The translations under genes and the position numbers were made by a program. Below are positions 25,690 to 34,752 of a stretch of 64,000 nucleotides of DNA, in pieces. Every line of letters begins with the position of its first letter. Within the stretch, counting starts at the first letter, position 1. The notes beneath the pieces are model-generated. The model made no database searches. It worked only from the letters and a program-made list of their open reading frames with translations, and was not told the DNA's origin. The DNA comes from Rhizobium sp. BK399 (GTDB lineage: Bacteria > Pseudomonadota > Alphaproteobacteria > Rhizobiales > Rhizobiaceae): NCBI RefSeq assembly GCF_014194695.1, contig NZ_JACIAH010000002.1, forward strand, positions 433,626-497,625, read 5' to 3'.

Positions 25690-26163
25690 ATGCTGTTTGG
25701 CCAATCCGTGTTCCAGTCCGTCCTCGACCGCCTGAAGGCGGAGGACGATGAGGCAGCCGAGCAGGATGCACCCACCGCCCGTGTGAGCGGTCTCAACACC
25801 GGTCTTGCCTTCGATGTCATGGAAGGGGTCTCGGCCCAGTCAAACAGGGCCGATCAGGCGTACGTGGAGACAATGGGATTTGCCCCGGAGACGGCGCCTG
25901 AGTCCTCACCGGTGCCCCCGACCTCGCCTGAGCCAGACCCTGTGATGCCAGATCACCTCACGCGCGTAGCGCCAGAGGATATCGCTGCAGAACTGGATAT
26001 TTCCATGCGCGATACAGCCCAGGGCCTCAGCGAAAAGCGTCGTGCCTTTGCCAAGAAGAACCACCCCGATCGCGTTCATCCGCTATTCCGCGAGAACGCC
26101 ACCAAGCGGATGACGACCGCGAATTTGCTGATCGACCAGGCGCTGCGGCGCCTCGGTCGCTGA
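25690..26163 (+). CDS. J-domain-like protein
   Basis: The 157-residue protein has a Pro/Glu-rich, probably disordered middle (residues 65-95, APETAPESSPVPPTSPEPDP) and a C-terminal helical segment with the J-domain tripeptide: KRRAFAKKNHPDRVHPLFRENATKRMTTANLLIDQAL. The HPD motif would stimulate DnaK ATPase. It lacks the Gly/Phe and zinc domains of DnaJ, so it is a specialised co-chaperone if active. The DnaK partner and client are unknown. It begins after AAGGGAGG. Confidence 0.75.
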   Translation: MLFGQSVFQSVLDRLKAEDDEAAEQDAPTARVSGLNTGLAFDVMEGVSAQSNRADQAYVETMGFAPETAPESSPVPPTSPEPDPVMPDHLTRVAPEDIAAELDISMRDTAQGLSEKRRAFAKKNHPDRVHPLFRENATKRMTTANLLIDQALRRLGR

Positions 26164-26427
26164 CTAGTCAGCGTCCTTCTTGTCTTCTCGATCTTCTTTT
26201 TCTTCCTCGTCATCGGAAGGTGCCGGCGTGACGCTCTCTGCCGCTTGCGGTTTGTAGCTCCAGAACAGCATATAGGCGGCATAGACGCCCGCACCGCCTG
26301 ATAGAACCGCCCAGAACGGATCACCGGTGATGATCTCGACCAGTGCCCAGCCGAAGCAAACGGTCACGATCAGGACGCGAGCCCAGAGCGGGCGATAGGC
26401 CGGATGGTTCGGATCTATGAGCTGCAT
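26164..26427 (-). CDS. Small membrane protein with acidic tail
   Basis: The 87-residue protein has two hydrophobic segments (WARVLIVTVCFGWALVEIITG and FWAVLSGGAGVYAAYMLFW) and a highly charged C-terminus DDEEEKEDREDKKDAD. It starts MQLIDPNHPAYRPLWARVL with GGGACA upstream. The first part resembles small YrhK/DUF-type membrane proteins of rhizobia, but I cannot name a function. Its stop abuts the convergent J-domain gene. Confidence 0.7.
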   Translation of the reverse strand: MQLIDPNHPAYRPLWARVLIVTVCFGWALVEIITGDPFWAVLSGGAGVYAAYMLFWSYKPQAAESVTPAPSDDEEEKEDREDKKDAD

Positions 26428-26581
26428 AATTGTCCCGCGCCGTATTTCGATCACATGTCTTTAGGATGGATTCTGAAAATGTGAAAGGGCGCCGGGCTTG
26501 ACGCGGCAACCATTAAATGGAATGAAAATTCCACATGCATCACAATTCGGTTCATTTGTTCCGAATCCAAGGGAGGTTCTC

Positions 26582-27574
26582 ATGACAGTCAGATTTGGTC
26601 TTCTCGGCGCCGGCCGCATCGGCAAGGTTCATGCGAAGGCCGTCAGCGGCGATGCCAATGCCAAACTCGTTGCTGTCGCCGACGCATTCCCGCAGGCGGC
26701 CGAAGCCATCGCCTCGGCGTATGGCTGCGAGGTCCGCACGATCGAGGCGATCGAAGCCGCCAAGGATATCGACGCCGTCGTCATCTGCACCCCGACCGAT
26801 ACTCACGCCGACCTGATCGAGCGTTTCGCCCGCGCCGGCAAGGCCATCTTCTGCGAAAAGCCGATCGATCTCGACGTTGCCCGCGTCAAGGCGTGCATCA
26901 AGGTCGTCGACGAGACCAAGGGCAAGCTGATGGTCGGTTTCAATCGCCGCTTCGACCCGCACTTCATGGCCGTTCGCAAGACGATCGACGACGGCCGAAT
27001 CGGCGACGTTGAAATGGTCACGATCACCTCGCGCGATCCGGGCGCCCCACCGGTTGATTACATCAAGCGTTCGGGCGGCATCTTCCGCGACATGACGATC
27101 CACGATTTCGACATGGCCCGATTCCTGCTCGGCGAAGAGCCGGTTGCCGTCAGCGCCACCGCCGCTGTCCTTGTCGACAAGGCGATCGGCGAAGCCGGGG
27201 ACTACGACAGCGTTTCGGTGATCCTGCAGACCAAGTCCGGCAAGCAGGCGATCATCTCCAACTCCCGCCGCGCCACGTATGGCTACGACCAGCGCATCGA
27301 AGTGCATGGCTCCAAAGGCATGGTATCCGCCGAAAATCAGCGCCCTGTTTCGATCGAAGTTGCCAACGGCGACGGCTACACCCGCCCGCCGCTGCATGAC
27401 TTCTTTATGACCCGCTACACCGAAGCCTACGCCAACGAGATCGCTAGCTTCATCGCGGCGATCGAAAAGGGTGCGACGATCGCGCCGTCGGGTGCCGATG
27501 GTCTCGCTGCTCTGGCGCTGGCAGATGCTGCCGTGCAGTCCGTCAAGGAAGGCAAGCTCATCAAGATTGGCTGA
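26582..27574 (+). CDS. idhA: myo-Inositol 2-dehydrogenase
   Basis: IdhA oxidises myo-inositol to 2-keto-myo-inositol with NAD, the first step of inositol degradation. The 330-residue protein has the Rossmann start FGLLGAGRIGKVHAKAV, the cofactor and catalytic EKP (FCEKPIDLD) and the catalytic stretch GGIFRDMTIHDFDMARFLLGEEP with the family's D-x3-H. The start at 26582 has GGAGG upstream; a 28-codon extension is not family-like. Unlike many rhizobia, iolCDEB are not adjacent. A terminator follows. Confidence 0.92.
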   Translation: MTVRFGLLGAGRIGKVHAKAVSGDANAKLVAVADAFPQAAEAIASAYGCEVRTIEAIEAAKDIDAVVICTPTDTHADLIERFARAGKAIFCEKPIDLDVARVKACIKVVDETKGKLMVGFNRRFDPHFMAVRKTIDDGRIGDVEMVTITSRDPGAPPVDYIKRSGGIFRDMTIHDFDMARFLLGEEPVAVSATAAVLVDKAIGEAGDYDSVSVILQTKSGKQAIISNSRRATYGYDQRIEVHGSKGMVSAENQRPVSIEVANGDGYTRPPLHDFFMTRYTEAYANEIASFIAAIEKGATIAPSGADGLAALALADAAVQSVKEGKLIKIG

Positions 27575-27604
27575 CGGCCCTCTCCCGACCGAAAGCCACC
27601 TGTG

Positions 27605-27640
27605 AAATGGCCGGGTCCCTGCCCGGCCATTTCTCGTTTT
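27605..27640 (+). terminator. Terminator of idhA
   Basis: AAATGGCCGGG pairs with CCCGGCCATTT (11 bp, loop TCCCTG) and is followed by CTCGTTTT. Confidence 0.9.
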
Positions 27641-27666
27641 ACGCCTATTTCGCCCTGGCCGCATGG

Positions 27667-28890
27667 CTAGTCGGCCCCCTGAATACCCGACAGAACCAAC
27701 TCCTGATCGATCACCGACAATGCCCGGTCGAGATGCCCCTCGAAGACAAGGATCGATTCGTCAGGCGCAACGCGAATCTCGGGCATTCCTTCCATCCGCA
27801 CGATATGCGCCTGGCCAAGTCCATCCTCGATGCCCTGACGCAACAGATCATAGTAACGCGTTCCTGGACCCGTGATTGCGATCGGCATGCGCTCCGTCAG
27901 GCTAAGCAGACGTGAAAGTCCGTTTCCGAGCGCGATGCCGGCCTGCCTGAACGCAAAGGCAGACATGCGATGCCCGTGGCGCGCTTGCGCTGCGATCTTG
28001 TCGAGCTCGGCGACAGGCACGAACTTCGCCGGAATGGTATCGAGCGGCACCTCGAAGGCCATACGCAGAATGGCGTAGAAGCCAGCATAGGCCTCGATGC
28101 ATCCCCTGCTGCCGCAGCGACAGAGGCCACCATTCGCCATGTGTAGCATATGTCCGAAATTCGGCGCCGAGATTTCCCGCTCGCCCTGCCCCGTGCGCCG
28201 GACGATGCCAAGGCCGATGCTGTGTCCGAGCGACAATGCGGCAAGAGCACGAAAATCTGTCGGCCTCGTATTTTCCTCATGCGCACCGAGCGCCGCTGCA
28301 ACAAGCTGCGTCTCATTGCCGAGAAGGATCCTGGCTTGCCAATCTGGCCGCAACGCTGATTCGAAGTCGATCTGATTGCTGCCGAAAATCGGCGACCAAA
28401 CCAGCACCGGTTCTGTGGGATGCACGAGCCCCTTGCTACTAATCGATATCAGCAGCACTTTTTCCCGGGGAACCTTTGAGCGTGAAAGAATGCGCGCGAG
28501 CCCATCCCTAACGGAGGCGACAAACCGCTCGGCGCCTGCAGGATCATGCGACCTTTCCTCGCTGAATCGGTCGATGAGCTTGCCGGCGTAGTCGACCAAC
28601 GAGTACTGCACGCCATCCGACGAAATGATCACAACGACAAGGTAGCCGCAGTCGCGTCGCTGCCGAAACATGACGCGCGGGCGCCCCCGTCCGCTCGCTG
28701 CCTGATGCTCGGATTTCTCGATGATCTGCGCCTTCTCCAGATCGGCAGTGATCGCCGAAACCGTGGCGGAGGACAGCTTCGTAGAGTCGGCGATTTCAGT
28801 GTGGGCGAGCGCTCCATGCCTTCGAAGCGCGGCGAGCACGAGGACGCTATTTCTCTGCCGGACCAACTCCGTGCTCGACTTGGTCAGCAT
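27667..28890 (-). CDS. ROK-family transcriptional regulator of the xylose operon
   Basis: The 407-residue repressor has an N-terminal winged helix (residues 10-70: [40 protein letters not shown]) and a sugar-kinase-like ROK domain, with the zinc motif [15 protein letters not shown] intact. NagC/XylR-type proteins bind DNA as dimers and release it on sugar binding. It is divergent from xylFHG, so xylose or a derivative is the likely inducer. GGGAGAGGG lies upstream of the ATG. A palindrome in the intergenic region is its probable operator. Confidence 0.88.
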   Translation of the reverse strand: MLTKSSTELVRQRNSVLVLAALRRHGALAHTEIADSTKLSSATVSAITADLEKAQIIEKSEHQAASGRGRPRVMFRQRRDCGYLVVVIISSDGVQYSLVDYAGKLIDRFSEERSHDPAGAERFVASVRDGLARILSRSKVPREKVLLISISSKGLVHPTEPVLVWSPIFGSNQIDFESALRPDWQARILLGNETQLVAAALGAHEENTRPTDFRALAALSLGHSIGLGIVRRTGQGEREISAPNFGHMLHMANGGLCRCGSRGCIEAYAGFYAILRMAFEVPLDTIPAKFVPVAELDKIAAQARHGHRMSAFAFRQAGIALGNGLSRLLSLTERMPIAITGPGTRYYDLLRQGIEDGLGQAHIVRMEGMPEIRVAPDESILVFEGHLDRALSVIDQELVLSGIQGAD

Positions 28891-28983
28891 ATATGCCGGC
28901 CCTCTCCCCCTCGCATTCCGCCCTCGTTCACACTGTATCCCCGACAGGTTTTCCCTAACGAAAATTCCGTCGGTAGTGCAGTG

Positions 28984-29050
28984 TTGACAGTTGAAAAAAT
29001 CTCTGACACTAAATTTCTCGACTGTCGAGAAAATAATTCGAAGCTTCTCG
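28984..29050 (+). promoter_or_regulatory. xylF promoter and probable ROK operator
   Basis: TTGACA at 28984-28989 resembles a -35 box. A perfect palindrome, TTTCTCGA-CTG-TCGAGAAA, lies at 29014-29032, where the -10 and start point are expected, and a third half-site CTTCTCG at 29044-29050. Binding of the ROK repressor here would block transcription. This is inferred from symmetry and position. Confidence 0.65.
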
Positions 29051-29118
29051 TCAGCGAACCGCGGCGGCCGGAGGAACCACTGGCTGGGGCTGGCCGCTAT
29101 TCACTCGGGAGGATATTT

Positions 29119-30159
29119 ATGAAGTCTGTTTTGAAGCTGATGGCCGGCGCGGCCATCCTGGTGTCGGTGCATACCGCCGCAATGGCTGCCGACCTCGTCG
29201 TCGGTGTTTCCTGGTCGAACTTCCAGGAAGAGCGTTGGAAGACCGACGAAGCCGCCATCAAGAAAGCCCTCGAAGCCAAGGGCGCGAAGTACATTTCTGC
29301 TGATGCACAGTCGTCTGCCGCAAAGCAGCTCACCGACGTTGAATCGCTGATATCGCAGGGCGCGAACGCACTCATCGTTCTCGCTCAGGATAGTGACGCG
29401 ATCGGCCCTGCCATCGAAAAGGCTGCCGCTGAAGGCATTCCGGTCGTCGGCTACGACCGCCTGATCGAAAACCCTGCTGCCTTCTACATCACTTTCGACA
29501 ACAAGGAAGTCGGCCGCCTGCAGGCTGAAGGCGTGTTCAAGGTCAAGCCTGAAGGCAACTACGTCTTCATCAAGGGCTCTTCGTCCGACCCGAACGCGGA
29601 CTTCCTGTTCGCCGGCCAGATGGAAGTCCTGAAGGCCGCTGTTGACGCGGGCAAGATCAAGAACGTCGGCGAAGCCTACACCGACGGCTGGCTGCCGCAG
29701 AACGCTCAGCGCAACATGGAACAGTTCCTGACCGCCAACAACAACAAGGTCGACGCGGTTGTTGCTTCCAACGACGGCACCGCCGGCGGCGCAGTGGCTG
29801 CTCTCGACGCACAGGGCATGGCTGGCACCGTTCCGGTTTCCGGCCAGGACGCCGACAAGGCTGCTCTGAACCGCATTGCGCTCGGCACGCAGACGGTTTC
29901 CGTCTGGAAGGACAGCCGCGAACTCGGCAAGCGCGCTGCTGAAATCGCGCTCGACCTCGCTGGCGGCAAGACGATGGACAAGATCGAGGGCGTAACTTCC
30001 TTCGAAGGCGGTCCGAAGAAGGTGAAGATGCAGTCGATCTTCCTGAAGCCGGAAGCAATCACCAAAGACAACCTGAACGTCGTCATCGACGCCGGCTGGA
30101 TCTCCAAGGCTGAAGCTTGCCAGGGCGTCAAGGCTGGCACCGTCAAGGCTTGCGACTAA
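29119..30159 (+). CDS. xylF: Xylose ABC transporter periplasmic binding protein
   Basis: The 346-residue protein has a signal peptide ([25 protein letters not shown]) and follows XylF closely: [62 protein letters not shown] and [19 protein letters not shown]. It binds D-xylose in the periplasm and hands it to XylH-XylG. GGAGG lies 6 nt before ATG 29119; the long open frame upstream crosses the promoter and is spurious. It diverges from the ROK gene and is followed by a strong hairpin. Confidence 0.93.
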   Translation: MKSVLKLMAGAAILVSVHTAAMAADLVVGVSWSNFQEERWKTDEAAIKKALEAKGAKYISADAQSSAAKQLTDVESLISQGANALIVLAQDSDAIGPAIEKAAAEGIPVVGYDRLIENPAAFYITFDNKEVGRLQAEGVFKVKPEGNYVFIKGSSSDPNADFLFAGQMEVLKAAVDAGKIKNVGEAYTDGWLPQNAQRNMEQFLTANNNKVDAVVASNDGTAGGAVAALDAQGMAGTVPVSGQDADKAALNRIALGTQTVSVWKDSRELGKRAAEIALDLAGGKTMDKIEGVTSFEGGPKKVKMQSIFLKPEAITKDNLNVVIDAGWISKAEACQGVKAGTVKACD

Positions 30160-30182
30160 TCCTCGCCAGCTAAACCAACATG

Positions 30183-30214
30183 CCGGCGCCGCAGCGGTCA
30201 CGCTGCGGCGCCGG
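30183..30214 (+). other. Intercistronic hairpin between xylF and xylH
   Basis: A perfect 14-bp stem (CCGGCGCCGCAGCG / CGCTGCGGCGCCGG, loop GTCA) begins 24 nt after the xylF stop, without a T tract. It may raise the xylF to xylHG message ratio by protecting the 3' end. Confidence 0.75.
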
Positions 30215-30413
30215 ACGCGGATGGAGCCGTCCACGAACGCTCCCCGCCTCGCAACGCACCGCGAACGCTTTGATTCCCTGCCGGAACAATGCCGCCCCTT
30301 GAGCGGCCGCTTCGGAAGTCTCTCGGTGGTCGATTAGAAGAACAGGGCACCTCGGCAAGGGCTTTCGGGCGCCCGCGCCAAAAAGCTCAAACAGTGGGGG
30401 AAACGGCAAACCC

Positions 30414-31724
30414 ATGGCAAACATCACGCAATCCTCATCGGGCCATCCGCGCCCGGCGGAGGGTAACGCTTTCACGCGCTTCCTGCGCGCAACCGAGATC
30501 GACACGCGCCTGCTCGGCATGGTCGCGGCGCTGCTGGTCATCTGGATCGGCTTCCATCTCTACACCGGCGGGCTCTTCCTGACGCCGCGCAACCTCTGGA
30601 ACCTCTCGGTCCAGACCACCGAGATCGCGGTTCTCGCGACCGGCATGGTGCTCGTCATCGTCACCCGCAACATCGACCTGTCGATCGGCTCGATGCTTGG
30701 CCTCGTCGCCATGATCATGGGCGTCGTCCAGGCGAAATTCCTGCCGCAATATCTCGGCTTCGACAATTCCTGGACCTGGCTGATCACGCTGGTCTGTGGC
30801 CTGATCGCCGGAACGCTGATCGGCCTCTTCCAGGGCGTCATCATCGCCTTCCTGGGCGTCCCCTCCTTCATCGTCACGCTCGGCGGCTTCCTCGCCTGGC
30901 GCGGTCTTGCCTGGTACGTCACATCGGGCCAGACGGTCGCTCCGCTCGATACCACATTCCGAATCATGGGCGGCGGTGCTGAAGGTGCCGTCGGCGCGAC
31001 CTGGAGCTGGATCATCGGGCTTGTCGCCTGCGTGCTGATTATCGTCGGCATCATCGGCTCGCGCCACCAGCGCAAGCGCTTCAACTTCCCGCGCCGGCCG
31101 CTCTGGGCCGAATATTTCCTGGCCGTTCTAGGCTGTGTGCTGGTGCTCGGCGCCATCTGGGTCTCGACCATCTATTACTGGCCGGTGGCGATCGCCAAGA
31201 AATACGCCGAGGCCAACGGTATCGCCTGGCCGGAAGCCGGCCTGTTCATCTCCTACGGCATCGCTGTGCCGGTCCTGATCGCCGTCCTCGTCGGCATCGT
31301 CATGACCTTCATCGCCACCCGCCTGCGCTTCGGCCGCTATGTCTTCGCGATCGGCGGCAACCCTGAGGCAGCCGAGCTCGCCGGCATCAAGACCCGCTGG
31401 GTCGCGGTCCGCATCTTCGCGCTGATGGGCTTCCTGGCAGCTGTTGCCGCGGCGATCTCGACCGCTCGCCTCAATGCAGCCGCCAACTCGCAAGGCACGA
31501 CCTACGAGCTCTACACCATCGCGGCGGCCGTCATCGGCGGCACGTCGCTTGCCGGCGGCACCGGCACGATCGCCGGCGCCATGCTTGGCGCGCTGGTCAT
31601 GCAGTCGCTGCAGTCGGGCATGGGTCTCGCAAACGTCGATACCCCCATACAAAATGTCGTCGTGGGCGCCGTGCTGGTCGTTGCCGTCTGGCTCGACACC
31701 GTCTATCGCTCGCGGTCGAAGTAA
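30414..31724 (+). CDS. xylH: Xylose ABC transporter permease
   Basis: The 436-residue polytopic protein is the membrane channel of the xylose importer. CUT2 permease marks are [40 protein letters not shown], the coupling segment [23 protein letters not shown] and [19 protein letters not shown]. It is longer than GguB because of an extra polar and membrane segment around residues 205-270, as in XylH of enterobacteria. GGGGGAAACGG precedes the ATG. It is separated from xylF by 254 nt containing the hairpin. Confidence 0.92.
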   Translation: MANITQSSSGHPRPAEGNAFTRFLRATEIDTRLLGMVAALLVIWIGFHLYTGGLFLTPRNLWNLSVQTTEIAVLATGMVLVIVTRNIDLSIGSMLGLVAMIMGVVQAKFLPQYLGFDNSWTWLITLVCGLIAGTLIGLFQGVIIAFLGVPSFIVTLGGFLAWRGLAWYVTSGQTVAPLDTTFRIMGGGAEGAVGATWSWIIGLVACVLIIVGIIGSRHQRKRFNFPRRPLWAEYFLAVLGCVLVLGAIWVSTIYYWPVAIAKKYAEANGIAWPEAGLFISYGIAVPVLIAVLVGIVMTFIATRLRFGRYVFAIGGNPEAAELAGIKTRWVAVRIFALMGFLAAVAAAISTARLNAAANSQGTTYELYTIAAAVIGGTSLAGGTGTIAGAMLGALVMQSLQSGMGLANVDTPIQNVVVGAVLVVAVWLDTVYRSRSK

Positions 31725-31738
31725 GAGGAGTCCTAGAT

Positions 31739-32521
31739 ATGACTGATCAACGCACTCCCCTTGTGGAACTGAAGAACATCTCGATCTCCTTCGGCGGCAT
31801 CCACGCCGTGGACAATGCCTCGGTCGATCTCTACCCCGGCGAAGTCGTCGCCCTTCTCGGCCACAACGGCGCGGGCAAGTCGACGCTCATCAAGATCCTC
31901 TCCGGCGCCTACAAGCGCGACAGCGGCGAGATCCTGATCAACGGCGAACCGGCCGACATCCGCAATCCGCGCGATGCCAAGAAGTACGGCATCGAGACGA
32001 TCTACCAGACGCTTGCCGTCGCCGATAACGTCGACGCCGCCGCCAACCTCTATCTCGGCCGCGAAATCCGCACGAAATGGGGCACGCTCGACGACGTCGC
32101 CATGGAAGCCTCGACTCGCGAAGTGATGGGTCGTCTCAACCCCAACTTCCGCCGCTTCAAGGAGCCGGTGAAGGCACTCTCAGGCGGCCAACGGCAATCG
32201 GTGGCGATCGCCCGCGCGATCCTCTTCAATGCCCGCATCCTGATCATGGACGAGCCGACGGCTGCCCTTGGCCCACAGGAAACGGCGCAGGTTGGCGAGC
32301 TGATCAAGCAGCTGAAGAAGGAAGGCATCGGCATCTTCCTGATCAGCCACGACATCCACGACGTCTTCGACCTCGCCGACCGCGTCTCGGTGATGAAGAA
32401 CGGCCAGGTCGTCGGCCATGCACGCACCGAGGACGTGACCAAGGACGAAGTCCTCGGCATGATCATCCTCGGCAAGGTCCCGCCAAAGGCCATCCCCGGC
32501 CCCGGCGCCATGCAGGTCTGA
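31739..32521 (+). CDS. xylG: Xylose ABC transporter ATPase, single-domain form
   Basis: The 260-residue ATPase has Walker [10 protein letters not shown], signature [15 protein letters not shown], Walker [13 protein letters not shown] and the H-loop ISHD. Enterobacterial XylG and the GguA of this window carry two such domains; this one carries a single domain and presumably works as a homodimer, as in several rhizobial CUT2 systems. AGAGGAG lies upstream of ATG, 14 nt after xylH. A terminator follows. Confidence 0.9.
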   Translation: MTDQRTPLVELKNISISFGGIHAVDNASVDLYPGEVVALLGHNGAGKSTLIKILSGAYKRDSGEILINGEPADIRNPRDAKKYGIETIYQTLAVADNVDAAANLYLGREIRTKWGTLDDVAMEASTREVMGRLNPNFRRFKEPVKALSGGQRQSVAIARAILFNARILIMDEPTAALGPQETAQVGELIKQLKKEGIGIFLISHDIHDVFDLADRVSVMKNGQVVGHARTEDVTKDEVLGMIILGKVPPKAIPGPGAMQV

Positions 32522-32532
32522 CAACAATCGGC

Positions 32533-32560
32533 GCGCCGTTTGCAAGAACGGCGCACTTTT
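32533..32560 (+). terminator. Terminator of xylFHG
   Basis: GCGCCGTT pairs with AACGGCGC (8 bp, loop TGCAAG), followed by ACTTTT and a further T-rich stretch. Confidence 0.85.
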
Positions 32561-32639
32561 CAATTTTGGAGATTGATGCTGGCGAGAAGCTAGGCTAAGA
32601 ACCACCCATCGGACAGGCGATTCAAACCGCCTCAGGCAT

Positions 32640-32716
32640 GCACCCGTAGCTCAGCTGGATAGAGTGTTGGATTCCGATTCCAAAGGTCACAGGTTCGAAT
32701 CCTGTCGGGTGCGCCA
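32640..32716 (+). tRNA. tRNA-Arg, anticodon CCG
   Basis: The 77-nt gene folds as a cloverleaf: acceptor GCACCCG / CGGGTGC, D arm with AGCTCAGCTGGATAGAGT, anticodon stem TTGGA / TCCAA enclosing TTCCGAT (anticodon CCG, reading CGG), and T arm ACAGG-TTCGAAT-CCTGT. The CCA end is encoded (32714-32716). Arginine CCG tRNA genes are frequent integration sites for islands. I found no second copy of its 3' end in the window. Confidence 0.95.
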
Positions 32717-32880
32717 ATCAGCCCTAAATCGCCAGTCTCCTCATCATTCCAGATCAAAGTCCACTCAGGCCACGTTTTTGAGCGGACACAACACTGCCGC
32801 TCTCGCCCCTTTAACCGCTGGACATCCGGCGGCAACGGCATGATCCGCTAAGGCATTGAAAGAATAGGCCTTACGGTGGT

Positions 32881-34074
32881 TTACTCGGGATAAGACTCAA
32901 CGCCCTCCAGCGCCGCTTTGTGGAAGAGGATGAACACCAGCGGATTGCCCGGCTCGGACATGGCGTCGCTGCGCTGGCCCGTTACCTCTCCAGCTACGCC
33001 GCTTGTATACTCCGCGACCACTTCGCCGAAGCTGTTGCGCTGAATGGCGACCTTCTGTCCGGGTTCGACCTTGTCGTTGAGCTTGACCAAATGCTCGACG
33101 ATACCGCCCTGGGTTGCCAGAATCGGGAACGCACTGTTGCCGATGAAGACATTCACGTCCTTGGCCGTCCGGCCCATAGGCCCACCAACGATGCCGTAAT
33201 GCTTGAGAACATTCATCGTGCCCTCCACGAACAGCGAGATCATCTCGAGGTCCAGCACGCGAGCCGCGCCAATCTCCGGCGTGAAGGACGGGATGCCCAC
33301 GTCCATGAATGCGTTGTGCAGAACACCGGGATAGACATGGTTGTCGAAGATCTGGCCGACGGGATAGAGCTCCAGCATTGCCTTGACCTCGGGCACATCC
33401 ATGCCGCCAATATTGAATGCGGTGACTTCGAAACCGGTTGTTCCGGTGTGAAAGTCGATCGCGAAGTCGGCGTTCGGCCGCAGCAACCGGTTGAACAGCA
33501 GCCCCGCGTGTCGGCTGGGCGCCGTGGCGCCGTTCTCATTCCCGGGCCATTCCCGGTTCATATCGATCAAATCTATGCCTCTGCCCTGATTGGGCCATCT
33601 GCGCTGCATGCTTTCAATGGCCGGGCGCGCCACGTCGGTGACTGCCATCACTGTGCCCGACATCTGCGCGGGATCGAGCTGGTTCATCACCGTCTGGACA
33701 GTATGAATGTTACTCATTTCGTCGCCATGCACACCGCTGGTCAGAACGCCGCGCTTGCCGGGCTTTGCCCCCTTTGCGACCGTCACGGATACGTTCCAGT
33801 GCTGCCCCGTTGGCATCTGCGCCCCCTGAAAATACAAGAGGTGCTTTTGCCCCGGCTCCAAGTCATCGACGTCGAGCGCACTGACGACCTTTTTTCCATC
33901 GATAACATCGCCGGTATAGACAGTCCCCGACGCGGCACGGGCAGCAGGCGCCGCTGCCTCCTGGGCACTCGCGGTACGTGCGCTCACAGCTAGGGCAGCC
34001 GACGCGCCAACCGTGGCAATAGATGCGATTAGGAGATCACGGCGATCAATGCCTGTGTTCGATTTGTCCGACAT
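32881..34074 (-). CDS. Tat-exported succinylglutamate desuccinylase/aspartoacylase-family protein
   Basis: The 397-residue protein starts MSDKSNTGIDRRDLLIASIA, with the RRxLL core of a Tat signal, followed by a hydrophobic stretch and ASAQ cleavage site. The body belongs to the M14-like AstE/AspA zinc hydrolases: TSGVHGDEMSN (zinc His and Glu), DMNREWPG, and AIDFHTGTTG (zinc His). The C-terminal region IVEHLVKLNDKVEPGQKVA is typical of family members that deacylate amino-acid conjugates. Export to the periplasm is unusual for the pathway enzymes, so the substrate is unknown. The gene stands alone after the tRNA. Confidence 0.83.
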   Translation of the reverse strand: MSDKSNTGIDRRDLLIASIATVGASAALAVSARTASAQEAAAPAARAASGTVYTGDVIDGKKVVSALDVDDLEPGQKHLLYFQGAQMPTGQHWNVSVTVAKGAKPGKRGVLTSGVHGDEMSNIHTVQTVMNQLDPAQMSGTVMAVTDVARPAIESMQRRWPNQGRGIDLIDMNREWPGNENGATAPSRHAGLLFNRLLRPNADFAIDFHTGTTGFEVTAFNIGGMDVPEVKAMLELYPVGQIFDNHVYPGVLHNAFMDVGIPSFTPEIGAARVLDLEMISLFVEGTMNVLKHYGIVGGPMGRTAKDVNVFIGNSAFPILATQGGIVEHLVKLNDKVEPGQKVAIQRNSFGEVVAEYTSGVAGEVTGQRSDAMSEPGNPLVFILFHKAALEGVESYPE

Positions 34075-34392
34075 GATGGGGGCCCTTTGTGATTTGAAAA
34101 ATTGCAATAGAACAACGGCATGCACATCGGTCGCGAGAATCCCGCGCGATTTCAACTAGGGTACGCTGCTGCACTGGCAAGGTTGCACAATTTCCGCAAA
34201 ACTCTGACGACCTCGCAAACCTGCGTGTCGCTCGACAATTCCGGAGGTAGTACACAAAGCCGGCCTCCCGACAGCCGCCAGAACGGCCTCTTTCCTGTCT
34301 CCGGCATAGGCGTTCTTTCGGCGCAACACCAAATATCGAGTCGACTGCGAGTTTGACTTCCGACATTGTAGTATTGCTGCAGTTCAAGCGGG
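34075..34392. other. Intergenic region, no gene seen
   Basis: These 318 bases upstream of the Tat-exported hydrolase gene should hold its promoter. Short open frames occur on both strands, but none has a ribosome site or recognisable protein sequence. Confidence 0.3.
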
Positions 34393-34695
34393 ATGCATGT
34401 CATGTCGTACTCGCAAACGTTCCCAGTCTATGCCTCCGTGCTCATGACGGGCATTGTCGCGCCGCTATTCGCATTGTCTGCGGCCGAAACGGCCGCGATA
34501 AAATCGTCTCGGGCCCCGTCGATATCGATCCTCGTGACGGCGAGCCTGGACCAGAGGGAGTTGTCGGCACCCGGCAGGTCAATTGACTGGTGGCTGCGGG
34601 ACGATATCGTGCATACGTCGGAGGCCACGGACGCTGCAAAGAGCGTGTTCAACCGAAATTGGCTGAAGGACGATCAGCTCCGCGGCTCCCATTGA
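34393..34695 (+). CDS. Uncertain small exported protein
   Basis: A 100-codon frame encodes a product that starts MHVMSYSQTFPVYASVLMTG with a weakly hydrophobic N-terminal segment ending near ALSA|AE, which could be a signal peptide. The rest (SILVTASLDQRELSAPGRSIDWWLRDD) matches no family I know. An AGCGGG precedes the ATG. It lies between two leftward genes in a 678-nt stretch with no other candidate. It may be a chance frame or a gene remnant. Confidence 0.25.
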   Translation: MHVMSYSQTFPVYASVLMTGIVAPLFALSAAETAAIKSSRAPSISILVTASLDQRELSAPGRSIDWWLRDDIVHTSEATDAAKSVFNRNWLKDDQLRGSH

Positions 34696-34752
34696 ACTGA
34701 TCCACTGACGATCCGTTCGAGATCGAACTGCAGAGTTCGCCGTGCGCCCCTC

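Noticed and set aside
28546..29118. Long in-frame extension upstream of xylF
   Set aside because: It crosses the ROK gene start, the promoter and the operator palindrome; the signal peptide begins at ATG 29119 with GGAGG before it.
32632..32841. 69-codon leftward frame containing [21 protein letters not shown]
   Set aside because: This is the well-known spurious translation of the strand opposite a tRNA gene; it covers tRNA-Arg at 32640-32716.
32717..32880. Possible phage attachment remnant after the tRNA
   Set aside because: No integrase, no repeat of the tRNA 3' end and no phage-like frame could be seen.
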